A stretch of DNA of 64,000 nt from Hyaloperonospora brassicae (taxonomy: Eukaryota > Oomycota > Peronosporomycetes > Peronosporales > Peronosporaceae), in NCBI GenBank assembly GCA_947650285.1, contig CANTFL010000478.1, positions 69,501 to 133,500 of the forward strand. The letters run 5' to 3'. Both the position numbers and the translations under genes were made by a program. Shown here piece after piece: positions 23,080 to 34,573 of this stretch. Below the pieces are notes generated by a model that was given only the letters and a program-made list of their open reading frames with translations, was not told where the DNA came from and ran no database searches. Position 1 is the stretch's first letter. Each line of letters begins with the position of its first letter.

Positions 23080-25104
23080 TTAATCCCTTCTTAGCGATGA
23101 CGTGAATGGCCCAATGAAGCGCGGACGCAACCTTGTCTTGAAGACAGCAGACACTAAGTTCGTAGGTAGGTTTTTAGCATTGAGTAGAACTTGGTCTCCG
23201 ACCTTATAACGTTTAATACATCCTCTGCCTTTAGCATCAGCTTGCTCCTTTTGACTATATTGGCTATCAGCCAGTGCATCACGCACGTGCCGTAACACAT
23301 TCAAGCGCGTTGCGAGAAACTCGCTTACCTGTTTGTGAACAGTAGCAAGGCTGATATCTGCAATCCGATTGGCCATCTCTCCCCCACCAAGCCCTGAACC
23401 ACGCAGTGGTAGCGTTAACGGAACGCGAGGGTGTGTGAGACCGTTCACGTAGAATGGAGTAAAGCCTATAGAGGCACGCACGGCGTTATTTAACGCAAAC
23501 TCAACAACAAGGGACATCAAACGCCAACGTTTTGGTGTATTAGCGCAAACACTGCGTAATATGTCACCGATAACGCGATTGACTCGCTCGGTTTGACCAT
23601 CAGTCTGCGGACGATCCGCTGTGGACATGTCCAAGCGTGTGCCGAGCAAGTTGAAGATGGAACTCCAAAACTTCCCAGTGAAGCGAGGATCTCGGTCAGA
23701 GACTATTGCCACAGGCAAGCCGTGTTGTCGAAACACTCTATTGATAAACAGCGTAGCTCTATTTTCACCATCAATGGTATCTGGCACAGCCGCCAAGTGA
23801 ACCATCTTGCTCAAACGGTCAACAAAGACCACAATACTCGTATGGCCTTGCACATCTTTCGGCAGACCGAACAAGAAGTCCATACTGATGGACCCCCAGC
23901 ACCCATTGGGTATAGGGAGACTAGCGAGCGGCGCAGCCGCATGAGCTGAGGGTTTCACCCGTTGACACGTTTCGCACGTACGCACGTATGTGCTTACCCA
24001 TTTGTAAAGTTTGGACCACCAATAGTATTGGCTCACGGAGCTATAGGTCTTCTCTCGACCGAGATGACCGCTCACCGCAGTATCATGCGCCTCATAGAGG
24101 ATGCGATACTTCAATTTCTCATCATGAGGGACAACGATACGGGGAGTATCCTCCATATCCGTGCTATAGCACAACAGGCCTTGATCGATAGAGTATCGAT
24201 GTAGCCTCGCACGCAAACGTGCCGGCAATTTAATGTCTGAGTCGTTAAACTCCTCGCTCACCAGAGCACGTAGCAAAGCTACACAATGTTCATCTTTGGC
24301 ATATGCCGAACGAATGAGGTCTGTGACTGATGATGACAAAGTCGTAACATGAGCAAGCTCATAGTCAGGCCTACGTGACAACGCATCAGCCAAAGCATTC
24401 TGCTTGCCCATCTCGTACTTAACCTCGAATTTGTATTCAGCAAAGAATGAGAGCCAACGGGCCATTCGCTGAGAGAGGTGTGGCGACTGGGTCGCAGTGC
24501 GTAATGACGCATAATCTGTATAGATCACAAAAGGCTTACAGCCAAGCAGATGAACTCTGAATTTGGCTAAATCATACTTCATCGCAAGCAGCTCTTTGTC
24601 ATGAACTGGATAGTTCTTTTCTGCAGCCTTCAGCTGCCAAGACTCAAACGCAATGACGCGTTCCCGTACATTAGAATCTGTTTGTAACAGAGCACTGCCG
24701 ATGGCAAAATCAGATGCGTCACAGACGACACTGAAAGGCCAATAAGGATCGGGCAAAGCCAAGATTGGCGCATGAAGAAGACTCTTCTTAACCGCCGTAA
24801 AGGCTTCATGCTCGGTGTTAGTCCAACACCACTCCGTATCCTTTTTTAGGAGATTGGATAATGGCCGAGCCATGTCTGCATAGTTTGCACTATACTTGTG
24901 TAAGTAATTGGCGAGACCAAGCCAATTACGTAGGTCCTTTTGGTTATTAGGAACCGGCCAATCGACTATGGCTTTTATCTTAGTAGGATCCGCTCTAAGA
25001 CCACGCTTCCCAATGAAGCACCCTAAAAAGGGAATCTCTTGTGCACCAAAGATGCACTTAGACGCATTGGCGTACAACTTACTTGTGCGCATGCCCGCGA
25101 TCAC
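23080..25104 (-). pseudogene. reverse transcriptase end, RNase H and integrase core, family B element
   Basis: A 674-codon open frame. Order: RT thumb and connection (FLGCFIGKRGL, LRNWLGLANYLHKY), RNase H (VVCDASDFAIGSAL, KELLAMKY, YTDYASLRT), then integrase with its zinc finger (H..H..CETCQRVK). The catalytic core keeps the DDE residues in ISMDFLFG, IVSDRDPRF and TDGQTERVNRV. It ends in the VGDQVLL and GPF region. This part is intact, but the upstream RT frame (25676-25101) is shifted against it just after the YFDD motif. Confidence 0.9.
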
Positions 25105-25676
25105 CGCTTATGATGGTAGATATGATAATCCACATCTGACCGACCTCTTATAGCACGACTGTGGACAAAGATGTCATCAAAGTACGTCTGTGCATATCCT
25201 CGGTGAGGTCTGAACAATTTTGTCACAAGCCGATTGAACGTATCTGGGCCATTTGATAACCTATGCGGCATAACAAGCCACTTCCAAAGCACACCGCTCG
25301 GAGTGCTGACCGCTGTCAGCGAATTATCGCTTTCTCGCATGAGAAGCTGGTAATAACCATCGACTAAGTCGAGCGCACTGTACATTGTACATCCCGACAT
25401 ATAGTTCTGAAGAACATCCTTCCTAGGGATTGGTGTCTGAGCCGGGATCGTGGCAGCATTAATCTTATTGTGAGCATGAACAATGCGCCACTTTCCATTG
25501 GGCTTTCGGACACATAATGTGGGCGTGGAATGAGGAGATTTGCTCTCACGAACCATCCTCGCTGCGTGCTTTGCACGAAAGAATTCGTCTATGACGTCAC
25601 ACTGCTCCTTTAGAAAAGGCCACTGCCGTGTTACGCAGTATTTAGTTCCAGGTACTAGGTCAATTTCATGACGCAC
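25101..25676 (-). pseudogene. reverse transcriptase N-terminal part, family B element
   Basis: A 191-codon frame with RT blocks KSPHSTPTLCVRKPNGKWRI, TPIPRKDVL, YSALDLVDGYYQLLM, FNRLVTKLF and the catalytic box TYFDDIFVHSRA. It runs out of frame shortly after the catalytic box, which breaks the polymerase. Confidence 0.88.
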
Positions 25677-27121
25677 ACCTCAATACGGAGGTGAGACAGA
25701 CGGTGGGTCGTGACACACCGCGTCCTGAATTTTCATTTACCAAAGGATAAAACGGATCAAGAGGATCCTTAAGGATCGAAGATCCACTACGCGCATTAAG
25801 TGTTGCCTTTGTGTCTTCAAGGACTGACTCTTCCAATAAAGATGATAAGTTCAACTCAACATCGGGTCGAACGACCACTAAGTCGGATAACTCTTCTGCC
25901 TCTAAGGCTCGGCTGAATTCGCCATCAGATATTTCATCTTGTTCAAAGAGGCTATCTAGAGAAGGAAGAGTCTTAAGAGTAATGTTGCCAGCAACATGGC
26001 CGGTCATTCCATTGACAAGTGTATATAGTGTATTATTACTATCATCTCTCCTTAACATCTCGGACGTCTGGCGCTTGACAGTTGCCGCCCGACGCCGAGA
26101 TTGTTTCCTCAAAGAAACCTTACGCCTCCTAGAGGCCGGGAAAGTAGGGTCCCTGTAGTTTCTATCTGATATAGCACGCTCTATACGAGAGCTCATGTCT
26201 TGATCGACATCTGGTGAAGTGGTACGTAACTCGAACAATTAACCCAGTGAATTTACACGTACCACTTCACGTACACATCCGATCTAACTCTGAGCACTCT
26301 GGCTTATCGCCAACAAAGTCATTACCAACATTCAGTGAGGTGCCACCTCGACCACCCTCACTCGGTGGAATTGCACGTGCCACCCCACTCACATCAGAGG
26401 AATTACATTCTTGATGTCTCGGCCCTTGGCCAATCATGCTTGACGCATGCAGTGACTCATTATCACAACGAGTATCACTCAACGGAGTACATCTCTCTTC
26501 AAATACGTTAGAAGATCTCCGCTCAAAATTCGTGTCATAGAATTTCGAGTTAATCAACCCCGACACACCAATGTCCAGCACATTGACATCTTCCGTCAAT
26601 GGCTAGCGCCAATAGCGTTTTTATTGCCTAGCGAAGGTGGGTGCATGACTCTCTAAAGCTTTGCTAGAAACATTGCGCGTGGCGCCAAGGGTCTTAGACC
26701 TTCAATCGATCCATGGTTCATGGCGTTCAAGCCAGGCCATGCCTAGTATGAGATCGTATCTCGAATCCAAGTCAAGGACAAGACAGCGTTCTGTGCTGTC
26801 AAAGTCCAAAATCTTCACACCCAACTTCTACGGAACTTTAGGCACCGTGACGCGGCTAACAGTCGCTAAACGAACGGTGATCGAATCACCTTAATGCACT
26901 GTGAGCGCCTCAGCATATCGCCGACTTCCCTCAAAGGAACGACGTCGAGCATAATTGCATAATGATATGGAGTCGATTAGGATCGACCAATGCTTCTCAA
27001 AGCCTTTAACTATCGCCTCAGCGACTAACAAGCCAGACTTGTATCCATTCTCTGTAATGGTGGGCACATAGCTCGGTGGGGCTAAGCGCCGTTTTGCTCT
27101 ACCTCGTAGAGAAGTGACAGA
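25666..27121 (-). pseudogene. protease and linker region, family B element
   Basis: In broken frames between gag and RT the minus strand shows a protease-like core (WSILIDSISLCNYARRRS in place of the usual IDSGAS) and YDLILGMAWLERHEP, the second conserved protease block. The active-site glycine/alanine are changed and stop codons interrupt the region. The rest (26599-25666) is an unrecognised linker rich in acidic and serine residues that leads into RT. Confidence 0.65.
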
Positions 27122-27129
27122 ACTCAGTT

Positions 27130-28174
27130 CTACCCTAGTAGGGCACCCCGCGCCTTCTGGGTGTCGACGTTTCCCCGTGCCATACCAGGTTTCTGGTTGC
27201 GGCCCATAGGGTTACGTTGTTGCTTACGCAAAGGACGAGTGGGGCGTAGATGTTTGGTGCCTCCACACGTAAAACAACGTCTCACTTCCTGTCGTTGATC
27301 TGCAACATGAAGCTCCGCTTCACCTTCATCTTCAGCATAGCTGAGATCCATCGGTTCTGGCTTACAGTAATCCGAGGTGCTTGCAGAGGTTGCTCTCGGA
27401 AAGCTTGGGTTGCACCCATTCCAACCAAGTCTCGCTGACTTAAACTTATGCTCAGCATTTTGAGCGATGCTCAAAGCCTCTTCGAAAGTCGAGGGATGGA
27501 CTCGAAACACCTCGGTCCTGGCAGCGCCAGTGCGGAGACCTTCCATAAAGAATGTCACGCAGACAGTCTCAGGGAGAGGGTCATACTGCATGGCGGCCAT
27601 CAGAGTTCTCAACTTTTGGACATAGTCCATTAACTTGTTTTACCCTTACGGGTGGACAAGAAGCGTGAACGCACGCGATAGGCCTGGTTAGGCGGCGAGA
27701 AAACTCGCAACAGGTCTAGCTTGAGCGGATCCCACGGGGGAAACGCCAAGTCGACCGACGTGCCGCACGTCAGAGTCCATTCTATAGCTCTTCCATCGAT
27801 TTTTGAGATGGCCAGCGATACTCGCTGATGCTCGACTGAGATCAAGCCAGAAGTCATGGCCATCTCAATCTCACGGATCCAGAGAATGAGGTTCTCACCC
27901 TCCTTTCCGGAGAAATGCTTGACGTTCACCTTAAGGGGACGAGGCTTATCTTCTTCGTCTGGAATAGCCACATAGCGTGTGGGCATAGCCGACGCTACCT
28001 GGTTCTGAACCGGCCTTAAAAGGGCCGTTTCGTGCTGTATAAAGGTCTCGACACGCGCATTGAGCACGTCGGGAAATTGTGCAGCGAGCAACTTAACAAA
28101 TTCTGGGCCTACGGCCTCGTTAGCTTATCTAGCGCAACCTTTTGGGCCTCATTGAGGGGTGTGGATTGCTCCAT
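27130..28174 (-). pseudogene. gag, family B element
   Basis: Gag starts at ATG 28174 (MEQSTPLNEAQKVALDKLT). It is interrupted by a frameshift near 28110, continues at 28091 with a retrotrans_gag-type domain (FSGKEGENLILWIREIEMAM) and is shifted again near 27630. The rest (27630-27130) has the capsid end and a decayed zinc knuckle: CFTCGGTKHLRPTR has lost the last cysteine of the CCHC. Its upstream neighbours are the primer site and the 5' LTR. Confidence 0.85.
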
Positions 28175-28218
28175 CCTCGCAGAGGGTCAGTCGTAACGAC
28201 TCAGGCATAGATTGACTA

Positions 28219-28230
28219 CGAGTGATACCA
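28219..28230 (-). other. primer-binding site, family B element
   Basis: On the minus strand TGGTATCACTCG begins two bases after the LTR end. TGGTATCA at this position is typical of elements primed by an initiator methionine tRNA; the exact donor tRNA cannot be checked here. Confidence 0.65.
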
Positions 28231-28232
28231 AG

Positions 28233-28718
28233 TGTAGCGGAGCTACACATCTCCTTAAGTCAGAGGAAGACTTTAACGCCCTCACGAGAAACTTTGGTTC
28301 ACAGAACCCTACTTAGAGAGTCAATAGCTCAGAGAGCTAACGGTCCCCGTTCCAGAGGGACCAAACGATTCAAACGAATCACAGCACAGAGTGCTCGAGG
28401 ACAAGCTACCTTTACAGGCGTTGCTTTTGTCCTCCCGATCAAAGACGCCTCGTAAGGCACGTGTCTCCTATTGATCAAAAGGGGAACTGAATTTCATTTC
28501 TTCCTTAAACCTAAAGAACACCATATAACAACGTACTTAACCTAGTCACTAAGGTTCAAAGTAAAACCTCTCTAAAGATCTCGTAATCAATTATTGACAG
28601 ACATCTGTCTTCAACAATTGATACACTTACTGTGTTCTATTATCACTTTACAGGGTGCCCCTTTCGTGTGTGCACCACACCTGTCGTCGACTACCAGTCG
28701 ACGTGTACCCCCGTCACA
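28233..28718 (-). repeat. 5' LTR of the family B element
   Basis: 486 bp, TGTAGCGGAG to CCCCGTCACA in display orientation. It is followed by the target duplication CTTGT at 28719-28723. Confidence 0.93.
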
Positions 28719-28723
28719 CTTGT

Positions 28724-31373
28724 CATGTCGGATTGGGTGATTGTTTCTGTATCCAGCAAATGTCGGTAGACGAAACTCGTTCGCGACCCTTTGATCTATG
28801 CAGCGCAATATCTACTACCAAAATAATTAACTGACAAATATCAGCTGCATTCTTGTTGCCCCTTCTGGGTATCGCTTACATGCAAGAAGCGCTGTGAGAC
28901 GCCATCATGATACTCAATCAGCGATGCCTATGCCGTACAGCCGAGCGTAAAATGGCCCGGCGCTGATGGACAAGATTGACGGTACGAATCTCTTGGGTCA
29001 AGTTGACAGCTGATCGATGCAACGAGGTGAAGCCGTCACATGTATTTAACACCGCATCAGGTAGGTGAATTAGATAGTGTTCACCAATATTTACCTCCAT
29101 AGGTTATATTCAATACCGCTCCGCTTCTTAAATGATAAAGGCCGATAAATCAAACACTAAGCACTGCTCGATGCGCGCAATGAGATTTGTGAGCAGGTAG
29201 CTATATTCATAATTTGCAGTTTGCTACAGTTGAACACACGAAGATGATTCACTTCAAATCATTCCCTTCTACTTACCCCTTCTACTAAGCAACTTTGCTT
29301 CGTACATAAAAAAGTTGGTGAGGCACTTGATAATATGATGCAAAGTAGCTAAATTTAGACCCTAGGTCTTAAAGTCATGTCGCTATAAAAAGCCTGCTGG
29401 ATTCATTCTGCCTTTACGTTAGTAAATGTTTCACGTCACGCACGGTCTGGTCGTGCACTACTGTTCGTATAGTTGTACGTTTCCAATTGTAATCGCGTGT
29501 TACAGAACACCTAACACATATATTTTCTAGCGTAGAACGTCACTGCCTGGCGGTATAGTGCGGGTGAACCCTTATACATCATAACTCAAAGGTTCAAATT
29601 ACGCACTTGTGCTACCCACCGGAATCGAATTAGTGACCTATGGGTTGGAACGACCATACCAAATTGACTGAACGGCAAAAGCTATTTAGAATCAGCGAGC
29701 CACGGCCACTTTTTAACTTCAGTATAATTGTTGTAAAACAATATTGGGCTAGCTAAATTACTGCCAGGTCCCAAGCCGATTAGAAGTGCCGGTTACCATG
29801 ATTGTTAACTAGTTAGTAGTTCATTTTGCAGGCGACAAACAAGATGGAATGTGAACAAATCTCATGCCGCCATCGTGCTGGAGCCAGTAGCGGCTGTAGA
29901 TCGATAGGCCGATTGTAGGAACCCGATAACAGTGATAAAGTCAATCACTCTATATAGTAAGTTCGAGACCTTCCTAGCCTAAGTTAAAAATTAATAACCC
30001 CAGAGAGGGGTAAGGAAGTTTATAAAAGCGCTACACTAATTGCGCGGATAACACTTCCGTAAAAGGAGCACCAATGGCCGCTCCCTAAAGGACTGCCAAT
30101 TCGAGTAGTTAGACGCTCGCGAAAGGTTGTGCAAAGTGGTAGGTCATTACCAGGCAGCAACCATGTGGCAATGCTGAATAAGATCTCATCTCGACTGGGT
30201 ACCAATGAAAAGAGAACGTCAGGGGTCTGCTCGGCGTGATGTCCATGACCTTGTGGGTGGGCATATACCGTTATCTGTATAAAAGAAGTTGTTACGATAA
30301 GTCAGGACCCACGGCCTGTCGCGTTCAAGGATACTGAAGTCGGTAGTATCACCTCGGTGTTTGTGCCCATCGTAGTGAAGTGATAGTTTAGTTGCCCGCG
30401 CGTGGTAAGAGAATATTCAAGCGCAATCCAACAACAGCTTGTATATGTACGCCAGCGCACGCAGAACCAACTCCAGCATGAGGTGCACTAAGAGGCTGCT
30501 GAGACGGGACAATATGCAGAGATGCTTTAAAAAGGAGATTCATCGTCAAAAGGAAATGGGTATGCTCTTGAATATACAGCTGAATTTTTGTGCAGACGGA
30601 AGGCCCATGAAAATTAATGAGGTGAGAAAAGTAAACCCTGATAATGTCAAGGTCCAAAATATTAGTAAGAACGAGATAAGTGTCCAGCGTTTCGATGGAT
30701 ATGAAGTGTACAAGGGCCTCGGAGCTGGTTTTGTGCAATTTTTATATTGACTTAACTGAGAGACCGTGTACATTTTGATGGCCGTCGGAGTAAAAGGTAT
30801 ACCGAGATATTTCTTTCTAAAGCGTTGCGAGATACTTCAATCAGCGTGTGTACAGCTAAATGACACCGGTTCCGACTCCAAGTTGTGATGGTCAATATGG
30901 CGGATGTATATCAACTTGATATCTTAAATAATTAGCCTAGTGAGCTGTTTGCAGAACGGAGAGACAGAGGCCGGTAAGTAATTACTACTCGCTTTACTAA
31001 TGACCTTTCAGAAGACTACAAACTCTCGTAAGGAATAAATCTATATCGATCATAGTAGAGTATTCACATCCCAAGTCTAAAGCACAAATAATTGGTCAAC
31101 ATATCCGTTATCGAACGGAATGCTCAAGTCACGCTCAATCGATTGTAGCATTTATACACGGACGAGAGGGTAAGACATGCGCATTAGACACACTGGTCGT
31201 GATCTAGTCAACGCAATTATAATACAATACGAGGTTACAACTACAACTAAGCTGGCCACCTCGCGATTAGTTGCAGAAAAAAATGTAAAGTACAAGAAGC
31301 TAAATCCCAGAAAATACCTGGATCGTATAATGAAAAACATGTTGGTATTTGCTGCGACTTGTTGAGGTGATCC
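28724..31373. other. AT-rich intergenic DNA, no gene supported
   Basis: The longest frames (103 and 116 codons around 30388-30750) overlap on opposite strands and show no family motifs, start context or splice signals. Probably old transposon debris. Confidence 0.4.
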
Positions 31374-31500
31374 ATCATCGACACGTCGCGAACGTAATGA
31401 AAGATCACACCAGTGTCAAAATGAATCATCGTCGCAATGGTGAGTCATTTTTCGACACTGGCGTGAGCTCTCATCATGTTCGTGACGTGTCTATGATGAT
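31374..31500. repeat. imperfect inverted repeat with ~50-bp arms
   Basis: The block starting ATCATCGACACGTC at 31374 returns as its reverse complement up to 31500 (GACGTGTCTATGATGAT), about 80-85% matched by eye, with a short central loop of about 14-20 bases. The shared cores are GACACGTC.CGAAC and CACxCCAGTGTC. It could be a small foldback element or the source of a long hairpin RNA. Confidence 0.6.
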
Positions 31501-32432
31501 TGATATTGAGCGCTGTCTAATCAGTGGAGTGAATAAAGAGTAGGATGGTTCACAATTGTACAGAATAAGCAGTGGCATAGCTCTCTTGCTCATATCTGAT
31601 GATGGTGTAGAAACTTTAATTGAGTTGTCATGTGTCTATGATTTCCTTTGACGGACACATAATCTGGTGTCTCACCGGAGTCTAACAGATCATACTGCAA
31701 TATATTTTGTTTTGGACAGTCTGATGGTACAAAATGTGCGTCTGGTCAAGTGTCTATAATGCAACAGATAGCCGTCCGTAATCAAACTGTCCGTATCCTG
31801 CGATTTTGCGAAATTAAATTAAAAACGCTTATATATGTTGCTCGATACACACGCAATGACATTTATAATTTTGATCGAGCAATTTGAGCCTGTGAATCTT
31901 GCCATCAATCACCAATTGTCCCTAAAACGGTTTACTTGACAATACGGTTGCTGACAGATGAGCTATGCGCATATTGCATAATTGAATACATGGAGCGGCA
32001 AAAGTTTGCCACATAGACAAGATCACACAATTTACAATACACATTAAGTGGCTTACGTCCACCACTTCATTTTAGTTGCACAGCAGCCCCACTTAAACAA
32101 TGAATCAGAGAATACGAAATTGAAATGCTGGATGCCGTGATGTCAAATATCGAGGAACTAGCACATCATAATGCTCCAGTGAGTGGAAGCAGCAACAATG
32201 ACTGTGCAATTTTACAATGTTGTCCTGACAATGCGTTATATGTGCTCATGACTTCTGGTTCACGATACTTTATTACGTATGAAGCATCAATAAACAATAT
32301 AAAAGTCCACATTGTGCAAGGATTTCATCGAGCAATTCACGATGAAGCCAATTGGCCAAGGATCCATTATATACTGGTATATAATGGGTCAGGCATTCAC
32401 GTGAACACACTGTATAACGTATTATATAATTC
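31501..32432. other. intergenic DNA with one unassigned 118-codon ORF
   Basis: A plus-strand frame begins at 32125 (MLDAVMSNIEELAHHNAPVS) and runs to 32481. It has no recognised domain. Neighbouring frames are closed, so a decayed transposase or spurious ORF are both possible. Confidence 0.35.
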
Positions 32433-32516
32433 TGACATACTTAATTGCATGTCGCATGCGCCAGCCGAGAACCATTTTTGACATACTTGATTTTATGTCG
32501 CATGCGCCAGCCGATA
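32433..32516. repeat. two tandem copies of a 38-bp block
   Basis: TGACATACTT..ATGTCGCATGCGCCAGCCGA occurs at 32433-32470 and again at 32479-32516, a 46-base offset. The core GTCGCATGCGCCAGCCGA is identical in both. Confidence 0.75.
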
Positions 32517-33271
32517 ATCAAGGTATTATATTAATCAAGGTGTTATTAAATAACAATTTTGCAACCGAACGGAAAATGAGGGATACGAACTTTGGCAGAA
32601 CAACCACAAGTTTCGAAAGATTATTGGAGACGAACGTGATCTCTTCGCGTTGATACGATCTAAACTTTCTAATAATGGTGAGTGCAAGGTATAAGGCGCT
32701 ACGCAAAGATGAGTTTTTTCTGACTCAAGTAAAATATACGCTTGCAAAGAGCACGCTGGTATCTAACGTTGGCACAAAAAGCTTGATTATTTGAACCCCC
32801 AATGCGTGAAGATCATGGTAGATGGCCAGCTAGTAAACGGAAAATTCCTTAACACAAATCGAGTCGTAGCTGCGAAGCATGCCACATTAAAAAAGACAGA
32901 CATAGGACACGTCTTAAGTATTTGCAGTGAGATATCACGAATAAGAACTAAGCGATATTCGTGAATTTACTTTTCCCGACTTACCGCCTATTGACAAAGA
33001 TATGAAAGGCGCTGATTGTTATAGTAGATATTTACGGAATGCTACAGACCACCAGTCGAATCGAAGAACGCTTCGGAGGTCAATGATGACATGAAGCGCT
33101 ACATTTCCTGGGCCGAGCGTCAATCCTGACTATAAGTATATGAGGCTCAAGGTAATGTTTGAATGCAACAATGGAATCGTGGTACATAAGTCTTGGAATT
33201 GAGTTCTTATCACACCCTCCCCAGGAATAACACTTGAACCTGTGTGAGAGGGCACACCAGACCCTAATTCA

Positions 33272-33352
33272 CATGATGAAGGCAATGATAACTGCCACAC
33301 CGCTATAAAAATAGTTTGACTGCACGCGGCATCCATCATTGCCTTCATCATG
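33272..33352. repeat. perfect 18-bp inverted repeat, 45-base loop
   Basis: CATGATGAAGGCAATGAT at 33272-33289 is exactly complementary to 33335-33352. A few further matches (TGCC/GGCA) extend into the loop. A TATAAAA sequence lies in the loop. Confidence 0.75.
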
Positions 33353-34048
33353 TATATTGTGGTGTCATATGGTCTAATATGTTACCAACTTATATTCGTT
33401 GGAACATCTCGATTCCGTTTACCCGTGTGAAAGCTAGTTGAATGACTGAAGAGGGAGACGATGGATATCAGGTCGGGACAAGTCGACTAACAAAGGTTGC
33501 ATTTCGCATTTTATATGTAACCGCATACATAAAAGCTCAGTCAGAAATATGCACAGTGCATGGCAAGTCACTCTGATGAAGAAAGTCAGCAAGTCACTTC
33601 GTAGCAGAAAGAGCTAAGCCGTGGATTATATGAATACATTATATTGAGATTCGATGTTTATACATATAAGTCGTCAGCAACACGTACTTGCTGAAACTTC
33701 AGCACTAGAAAAATTCGATACCATATAAGAATCACACGTATCGTAGATGTGGAAGACAAATATGCCCATGCGTTAACATCATTATTTAATTCGGATTGTA
33801 GGCTACTGCTTGTTATGACATCGATGATGTGCAGCCTCTCCTACGCCAATGATATTTGTTTGTAAACATCAATTCTAGTAGTACGAAACATAATCCATCA
33901 ATAATACTACGCATAAAATTCATCATGTAGACTACAAACCTGCAACTCGTTCGTGAGTGCGGTCCGTGGCTGTCACACGCGCATTTTAGCCGTTCAAGTT
34001 GACGATACGAGCATAAAACCGTTTCGGTATCGTTTTGATGGACCTCTT

Positions 34049-34439
34049 TGTAACAGGTCACACCCTTGCGTGAACTTAACACAAGGGTATCGTGCCCCGA
34101 CATACGTACAAGAGGCAAACGAAGAAGCGTAGATAAGGGAAAAGTAGAACTGTTATATTCATATAAATAACTCTTTAACCACTGTCTCTCTGTTTGGCTT
34201 AACTTAATTATGCTAATCTAACTGAGTATATGACGACGTCTACTCACCACTCATTGCGCGCGTCTTGCGGCGATTGGTGGGTTGATATCGGTAAGATATC
34301 AACCAATGAGCAGACTCTTTGGTCGACCCATCAATATCACCACTATTGGTGATATTGTTCAAAGAATATTCAACTTCATATTCTTTGTTGTCATTATCTT
34401 CTAAATGACATTTTCCATGTAACGGGCTGCCCCGGTACA
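34049..34439 (-). repeat. 3' LTR of the family A element
   Basis: 391 bp, TGTAACAGGT to CCCCGGTACA in display orientation. It contains two clear internal stem-loops, GTTGATATC(5)GATATCAAC and ATATCACC(4-5)GGTGATAT, which recur in the solo LTRs. Confidence 0.93.
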
Positions 34440-34454
34440 TCACCCCCCCCCCTT
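34440..34454 (-). other. polypurine tract, family A element
   Basis: On the minus strand AAGGGGGGGGGGTGA abuts the 3' LTR, as expected for the plus-strand primer. Confidence 0.75.
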
Positions 34455-34573
34455 AACTGACAGTCACCGTGTTACTATCAAAAATATGGCGGCCACCCAT
34501 TGGGCACCATTGGGACAGGGAGCACTTGTTGGGTCCGTTCTATTCACTTTCCACCCGACCTCGCATAGTTAAC

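Larger units (their letters stand above)
21127..28718 (-). mobile_element. Ty3/gypsy chromovirus, family B, full length but decayed
   Basis: A complete element of 7592 bp is bounded by 486-bp LTRs and a perfect 5-bp target duplication CTTGT (21122-21126 and 28719-28723). Gag-pol runs on the minus strand in the order gag, protease, reverse transcriptase, RNase H, integrase, chromodomain, which defines a Ty3/gypsy chromovirus. A primer-binding site lies 2 bases inside the 5' LTR and a purine tract abuts the 3' LTR. Gag, protease and RT carry frameshifts and stops, so it cannot be autonomous. The LTRs differ at roughly 16-18 sites by eye (about 96-97% identity), which suggests a moderately old insertion. 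A long antisense ORF occupies 21720-23019. Confidence 0.95.

Noticed and set aside
30388..30750. Overlapping 103- and 116-codon ORFs on opposite strands
   Set aside because: No family motif or start context on either strand, and closed frames around them.
32125..32481. 118-codon plus-strand ORF
   Set aside because: Kept only as an unassigned frame within an intergenic entry; no domain, and the flanks look like decayed transposon DNA.
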